Below, one piece after another: positions 58,924 to 64,000 of a stretch of DNA of 64,000 bases; the first letter of the stretch is position 1, and every line of letters starts with the position of its first letter. The translations under genes and the position numbers were made by a program. Origin of the DNA: Echinometra lucunter (lineage: Eukaryota; Echinodermata; Echinoidea; Camarodonta; Echinometridae); assembly GCA_029962745.1 (NCBI GenBank), contig CM057151.1, forward strand, positions 35,759,624 to 35,823,623, written 5' to 3'. The notes under the pieces are model-generated. The model was not told where the DNA came from and did not search any database. It worked only from the letters and a program-made list of their open reading frames with translations.

Positions 58924-59485
58924 TTAAAGGCAAAGTCCATCCCAGAAGTTTCACTGTTTCAATAAAAGGAGTTAAATTTGAACAGCATTTTAATAAAGAA
59001 ATGAGCAAAATCGGTCAAAGAATAAGAAAACTACACTCATTTACATTTTGTAGTAAATTACTCTTGGCTCTGCAAATTGGCAACACTGATGACATATGCG
59101 AGCAGCTGTCCATTCACTTTGTACATGAAATTTCACATTCTCAATTTTCTTGAAAGTTACACATTTTCTAACCCCCATAATCAAAGTATGTTCAGAAGAA
59201 TTACTTTTTACATAACATACTTTGACTATGGGGTGAGAAAATGTGTAACTTCCAAGAAAATTGAGAAAATGTAATTTCATGTACAAAGTGATAGGAGAGC
59301 TGCTCGCATATGATGTCATCAAGTGTTGCCAATTTGCAGAGCCAAGAGTAATTTACTAGAAAATGTAAATGAGTGTAATTTTCTTATTCTTTGACCGATT
59401 TTGCTCATTTCTTTTTTAAAATGCTGTTCAAATTCATCTCCTTTTATTGAAACAGTGAAACTTCTGGGGTAGACTTTCCCTTTAA
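58924..59485. mobile_element. 562-bp foldback element bounded by TTAA
   Basis: Starts TTAAAGGCAAAGTC and ends GACTTTCCCTTTAA. Almost the entire element is one inverted repeat: each arm is about 260 bases, with the centre near 59205. Arms share for example TTTCACTGTTTCAATAAAAG, AATGAGCAAAATCGGTCAAA and CTCTTGGCTCTGCAAATTGG with their complements. The two open frames on opposite strands are mirror translations of the arms. Arms are about 90% matched by eye. Confidence 0.88.
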
Positions 59486-62400
59486 TCAGTTTCACTGCCA
59501 TTTTGCTTTTTGCTACCCAAACTGTAAATAAGCTTTATACAGTGGCATGTCAGTTATCCCTGAGCCTCTACAGCTAGAACTTCTTGGGATTAGGATTTTC
59601 CATGAAAACAAGATGAGTAATATTTCTGATTACTTTCTATTTATGCTAAAGCTTATACTCTATAATATCTTTCAACTATAGACTATCCCACAAAAGCCCT
59701 TTTTGAATTTTCTTGGTGTTGTGAGTGTGGTATAACTTTACATGAATATGGAACAGGATCAAACAAAAAGGAACGAGTGATTATCTCTGTAAGTTAAGAC
59801 TATACAGTGAATCTCTTTACAATGTTTGAAAGGTAACAAAATCAATGGACCACTTTTAACAACCCCCCCCCCCAAAAAAAAAAAGAATAATAATATGGAG
59901 TTTGAAGAAATGCCTGTTGAATAAAAGATTTTTGTATTTCTCACTCTCACTTGCAGATTCGTTAACAGATATCACTAAACAGAACCATTTTATTGCAGTT
60001 TAATCATGAGTTATCATCATCATAAGCATTATGATGAAATACACTGAAATATGATAATCATGTAGGCCTAATTGTTTACAGAATCTCATAAAATTTAACT
60101 ATGTAAAGAAAAAGAGGAAAGGTTATTTAATTTTCGTGTGATATTGGTTAGATATCTATTAGTATCTGGTTATTAAATATGTACTGGCTTGTGTTGGATG
60201 AAACCTAATATATTTGTGTAAGATATCAGTTGCTGACTGCTGAAGCAACTCTTGTTTCAATAACATCAATTTATGTTTTTTTGATATTCATTGTAATCCT
60301 GTAAGGGCATGAGGCATTACTAAGTATGTCAAATCAGTCCATAGTTTACACATTAAACATTGGACGTGCATATGTGTAACAGGAAAATTCTACTTTTCAG
60401 TCCATGCATTGATGATGCTTACATGTATCTTATCCCACCATGCAAACAACACATTTCATCTGTAAGAAAAATATGTTTTCACAAAGAAAGGCATGTTGTA
60501 ATCTTGATGATATGACTCATTGACAGAGAGAAAGAGAGTTATACTCCCATTTGAAGTGCACCAGATGACACAGAGGAGCAGACAGACTTGTAGTAGAGGG
60601 TTTGCAGAGCTCTTTGTTTGTGGTATCCTTACACACAAGATGTATTAAAAAGAAATGGACTGCACAGGCAGGACACACCAAAAACTCTTTGTTCTATAGC
60701 TTGTGGATATGTATAAAGGGGGAAATAAGAAAATGATGTCTCTGCACACACACCGTTGGAGTGGGACATGGATATGGTGAGGAGTTGGGGTTTTAGGAAC
60801 AAAGGGCATGGAGAGGTCAAATGCTTATGATTAGTTTGGTTTGCTCTGTTAGCTATTATGCCATGAAGTCTTTCATGGGGTATTTATCCGTTATCTCATG
60901 CTGTATGGTGTGTTTTGTAACTTCTGCATGCGAGCATGTTGTATTCATTGCACTTACAGCCATGTGGCAATGCCTAAATACATCCATGTACATAGTTTAC
61001 AGTGGTCCTACCATTTCCTAAAGGTGTGCTATATATAGGCATCATTTCTCTTAGTTTTTATCATTAGCATATAGGCATACAGTGTATGAAAGACTTCCAT
61101 AAACAGGAAGAAGATGATTATATGATGAACATATTGAAAGTTTAGTGATACAATAAGAGAGAAAGGGTCTCTAAAGTGGAAATGTTTCAGACATTAAAAA
61201 AATGGAACTTATTTTCACATCTGCAAAATGTTTGAAGGTAGGTCCCCTTCATTCATTTTTGTGGCCTATCATACATGTAGCACCCTGTCCAGTCCAAGTC
61301 GCAATTTTGAAGTTTAATGATGACAATCCTCCAAAATCAGAGAGTGAGGAAAAAAAGGTTATTGATAAAACATCTTTTTCTGAATTTGATGTCAAAGGTT
61401 TCTGTAGAAGTTGCCTATCACCATCAGTATATAAAACCTGTGGTCAAATTGTCTTTGATACATTTGTTTGTAATTCTAATAAGGCCTTTTAGTGCTGAAA
61501 ATAAAAAGGCCCCATATGTTACGTGCTATGTATTATGGAATTTGGATGATGTTGTTTGGCCAATTTTTATTGGTTGTTCTCAGTGTCTATAAATCATGGT
61601 CTTGATTTTTTTTAAAAAATGACCCCCCCCCCCTAACAACAACAAAATTCTGCCAAGATGGCCCAAGAATGAGATCTTAAATTGACAGTCATAGCCCTTT
61701 GTCTGTACTCAAGTTTTACCCCATTTCTTCATTGCAGTACAAAAAAAAAATTCTTTGTCCCAGTGAAGTTGACCCAGCTTGCATGATCTTTGAAAATTTC
61801 TTGGAAGGATCTGTAGACCCTGTGTTTATTCTGAGCTTGTGTTATAATCTGTTTGGTCATGGAAGAAACTTGGAATGACCTTTGTAGGGGTGGTAGGGGT
61901 ACAGTGTAGAAGGGAGGGGGGTGGTGGTGGGGGGGGGGGGTAGATGCTAGGAGAGGTGTTCACACGTCACTGATGAAAGTCTTTTCAAATCAGGTGTAAT
62001 ACTAACATTACAAATCTATAGCTTACGGTAGAGTGCACAAGAGAGATTAAAAAATGATAATATAAATTGATTGCAAAATCTTATCCCTGAGGATTTGAAG
62101 TGCAAAATACTTTCCCTGGCACTTGCAGAGCTTCTGTGATAAGCCACTTGAGTGTACAAATGATTTTTTTCCAACATACCCAATTTCTTCACCCGGGTCG
62201 AGAGTGGCAAGCCAGGGTTTATGCTGTGCTTTAAGTAGCAGCGTACATCCAATCACCTTATAAAAAGAGGGGAAAGAAATTGTTTTTGTCATTAAAGAGA
62301 ATGAAAACACAGACAAGCCATTGCCAGACACCGCAGAATCCTGAACAATCACCCATTGACCTTCTAATTACTTCCTGTATGTGAATGTGTGACCTGTGAA

Positions 62401-63628
62401 GTGTTTCCTAAAAACTCTGGAGTTTGGCAATTTCCACTCTGCAAACTAACAGATTAAAGGCATCTTTCTTAAATGCATTGTGCTTCTTTTCAATTCATAG
62501 CCCCCCCCCTTCCCCTCCCCCTCTACTGAAATAGTCCCTAGAGGCCTCCAATTGTCTGAAAGCAATGCATTGTACTTTTTCTTGGGAAATCGATCAATCA
62601 ACAATCAATCAATTTTTTTCCCATTAAGGGGGAGAAGGATGATTTTTTATAATACATTTCAGCGTAATGTGAAAGTGCCCAACGATAGGGCTCCACACTA
62701 ACATTTTTTTTCGTAGGGGGTCCGGATTGAAATTTTAGGGCCTGCTGTATTGAGCCCAGTGTAAGAATTATTAGATTTGTGGGGTCCAGACCAAAACTTG
62801 GGGGCCCCCAAAGTGTCCGGGGCGCCTAATAGTATCAAGCCCGACCAAAGGTTAAGAAGAATGTTGAGTTTTTATTTTGATCTCCATTGACAGGGTTTTT
62901 TTCACTATCCAGGCTTCTTGTGAATTTTAAAGAAGGGGGAAAAAATACTGCATATTAGAGATAAATTTGAGTTCTGGGAAAGGTTGAAAATAATTTATGA
63001 GCTTGTTTTCATTCTTTTTATGTAAGTTAGGAAGAATTTCATTGAAGGAAGGTTCATTGAAAAGAAGTGATCTTCAACTGCCCTCATATTCAAATAACAC
63101 GGAAAAGAGCAGCACTGTTAGGGCCCAACATTCATTCCCCTATTATGGTACATTTGAATTTCTTTTTCCATTTCAGTCAGATTTCATATGAAATCGAAAG
63201 GAATCTTGTATGCTGTCAACATTCTCAGCTCTTTCCAGTGGACTTGTTTTGCATATAGTAATCTTGTATTTCTTTTGATTTCTTTCAAAAGTTTATATTG
63301 CATGAAAGTTTGACTTCAAAGTTTAGTTTTGATATGTCAACTTACATTGAATATTAATTGTTTTATCATTTGAACAGATGACAGTTCTGTTCAAGGTGAT
63401 TGCTGTGTGCTTCAGTTAGGATGACTTTTGCAAACATATGGATATTATCTGTTTGATGATGGAGAAATATGGAATGGTTATGTAGCAGATGATGAATAGA
63501 ATGTAGTTCTTGATTATGGTTTTGTTCTGTTTGAAAAAAAAATACTAATGATGATTCATTGTATAATTATGCAGATTAATTAACTGTCACAATTCTGTCT
63601 CCTTAATTAACTGATTACATGACCTCAG

Positions 63629-63826
63629 GAGCGAGCAGCCAATGGTGGCAGCAGACTCCAAACCTGGACCACGATCTCTTTGGCTCCAGCCTCACGGCCA
63701 ACTCTGCTGCTCCTCCGTCATTTACCTTCACACCCGATCCCGTAGGGGCCACAGCGGCGGGTGCTCCTGCTCCCACCAGCCCAGCGTTCAATGCCCTCTT
63801 TTCAGACCCTCTCAAGCAGCAACAAC
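63629..63826 (+). CDS. BAZ2-type protein, Trp-Trp exon
   Basis: After an ACCTCAG acceptor at 63628 the exon completes a Gly codon and encodes 66 residues: GASSQWWQQTPNLDHDLFGS, then a Ser/Ala/Pro/Thr-rich stretch, ending FSDPLKQQQ with phase 1 before a GTATGT donor. It corresponds to the GAEWWRTT segment of vertebrate BAZ2B, which follows the GGLGTLG block in that protein just as this exon follows 44749-44946 here. GC content jumps relative to the intron, as in the 44.7-kb exon. The remaining coding exons, with the TAM, DDT, PHD and bromodomains, are expected to the right of the window. An apparent Met a few codons upstream is intronic. Confidence 0.82.
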
Positions 63827-64000
63827 GTATGTTGTTTCATGTTCAGTAGCAGCCTATCATTTTTCATGTTTGCGTGTGAGAGGTATTTCTTTTTGAATGT
63901 CATCCTGAAGTGGAGTCTTTGTGTGCCCTACCAATAGATCCACAAGATGTAGACCCCTTTTCCTGTTTTATTTTGTTGTTGTTGTGTGAATCAACCTCCT
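63827..64000 (+). other. Next BAZ2 intron, cut by window edge
   Basis: Begins GTATGT. Nothing further recognised. Confidence 0.6.

Larger units (their letters stand above)
47175..63628 (+). other. Long intron of the BAZ2-type gene (16.4 kb)
   Basis: From a GTGATT donor to an ACCTCAG acceptor. Repeats and transposons inside are listed separately. I found no further exon with BAZ2 similarity, though short exons could be missed. The remainder is AT-rich without recognised features. Confidence 0.6.

Noticed and set aside
59041..59322. Two mirror-image ORFs on opposite strands
   Set aside because: Arms of the 562-bp foldback element; the similarity between them is due to the palindrome.
61202..61592. 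Overlapping 96- and 91-codon plus-strand ORFs
   Set aside because: No recognised domain, codon texture like the surrounding intron, and no splice-phase link to the BAZ2 exons.

Overview
This is a eukaryotic, intron-rich, AT-rich window. It comes from a marine invertebrate deuterostome, most likely an echinoderm and probably sea-urchin-like. The evidence is the split-exon structure, the dense short inverted-repeat transposons and microsatellites, and above all linked RAG1-like and RAG2-like coding remains, which are well known from sea urchin, lancelet and hemichordate. The species cannot be fixed from sequence alone.

Left end (1-3.6 kb, + strand): the 3' end of a beta-glucuronidase (GUSB) gene. 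A penultimate exon is followed by two tandem, equally long, in-phase terminal exons, each with its own stop, so the gene appears able to make two alternative C-termini.

4.5-11 kb: an accessory block made of broken mobile genes. Its core is a degraded RAG pair. On the minus strand lie RAG1-like exons (about 8510-5768) that keep the first two catalytic aspartates and the zinc ligands. They carry a premature stop and at least one frameshift, and they stop before the catalytic glutamate region. Facing them on the plus strand is a RAG2-like kelch exon (5530-5710). The two genes point at each other with only about 57 bases between their abutting intron starts. This looks like a tail-to-tail ProtoRAG-type unit that has lost its middle. 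Upstream lie a BED-finger transposon pseudogene, an L1-like ORF1 remnant and a reverse-transcriptase fragment, all on the minus strand.

11-24 kb: mostly gene-free. It holds a 2-kb purine-rich 59-bp minisatellite with a small DNA transposon inserted in it, a tRNA-derived SINE, tandem duplications, long GAT/GAA/AAAT microsatellites, and a cluster of GC boxes and E-boxes near 22.7-22.9 kb.

24-64 kb (+ strand): the 5' part of a BAZ2-type chromatin-remodelling gene (closest in sequence to BAZ2B). There is a likely CpG-enriched non-coding first exon ending at a perfect donor near 24.7 kb. The first coding exon is at 41.2 kb, followed by exons at 44.7, 47.1 and 63.6 kb, all joined in phase 1. The gene runs off the right edge. 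Its very long introns carry the same MITE families seen near GUSB (two TTAA-bounded families, one with a GGGGGTGTTTCAT inverted repeat, foldbacks) plus SINEs and internal tandem duplications.

Most long open frames in the window are translations of simple repeats and are not genes. No rRNA, CRISPR, bacterial operon or functional tRNA gene was seen.
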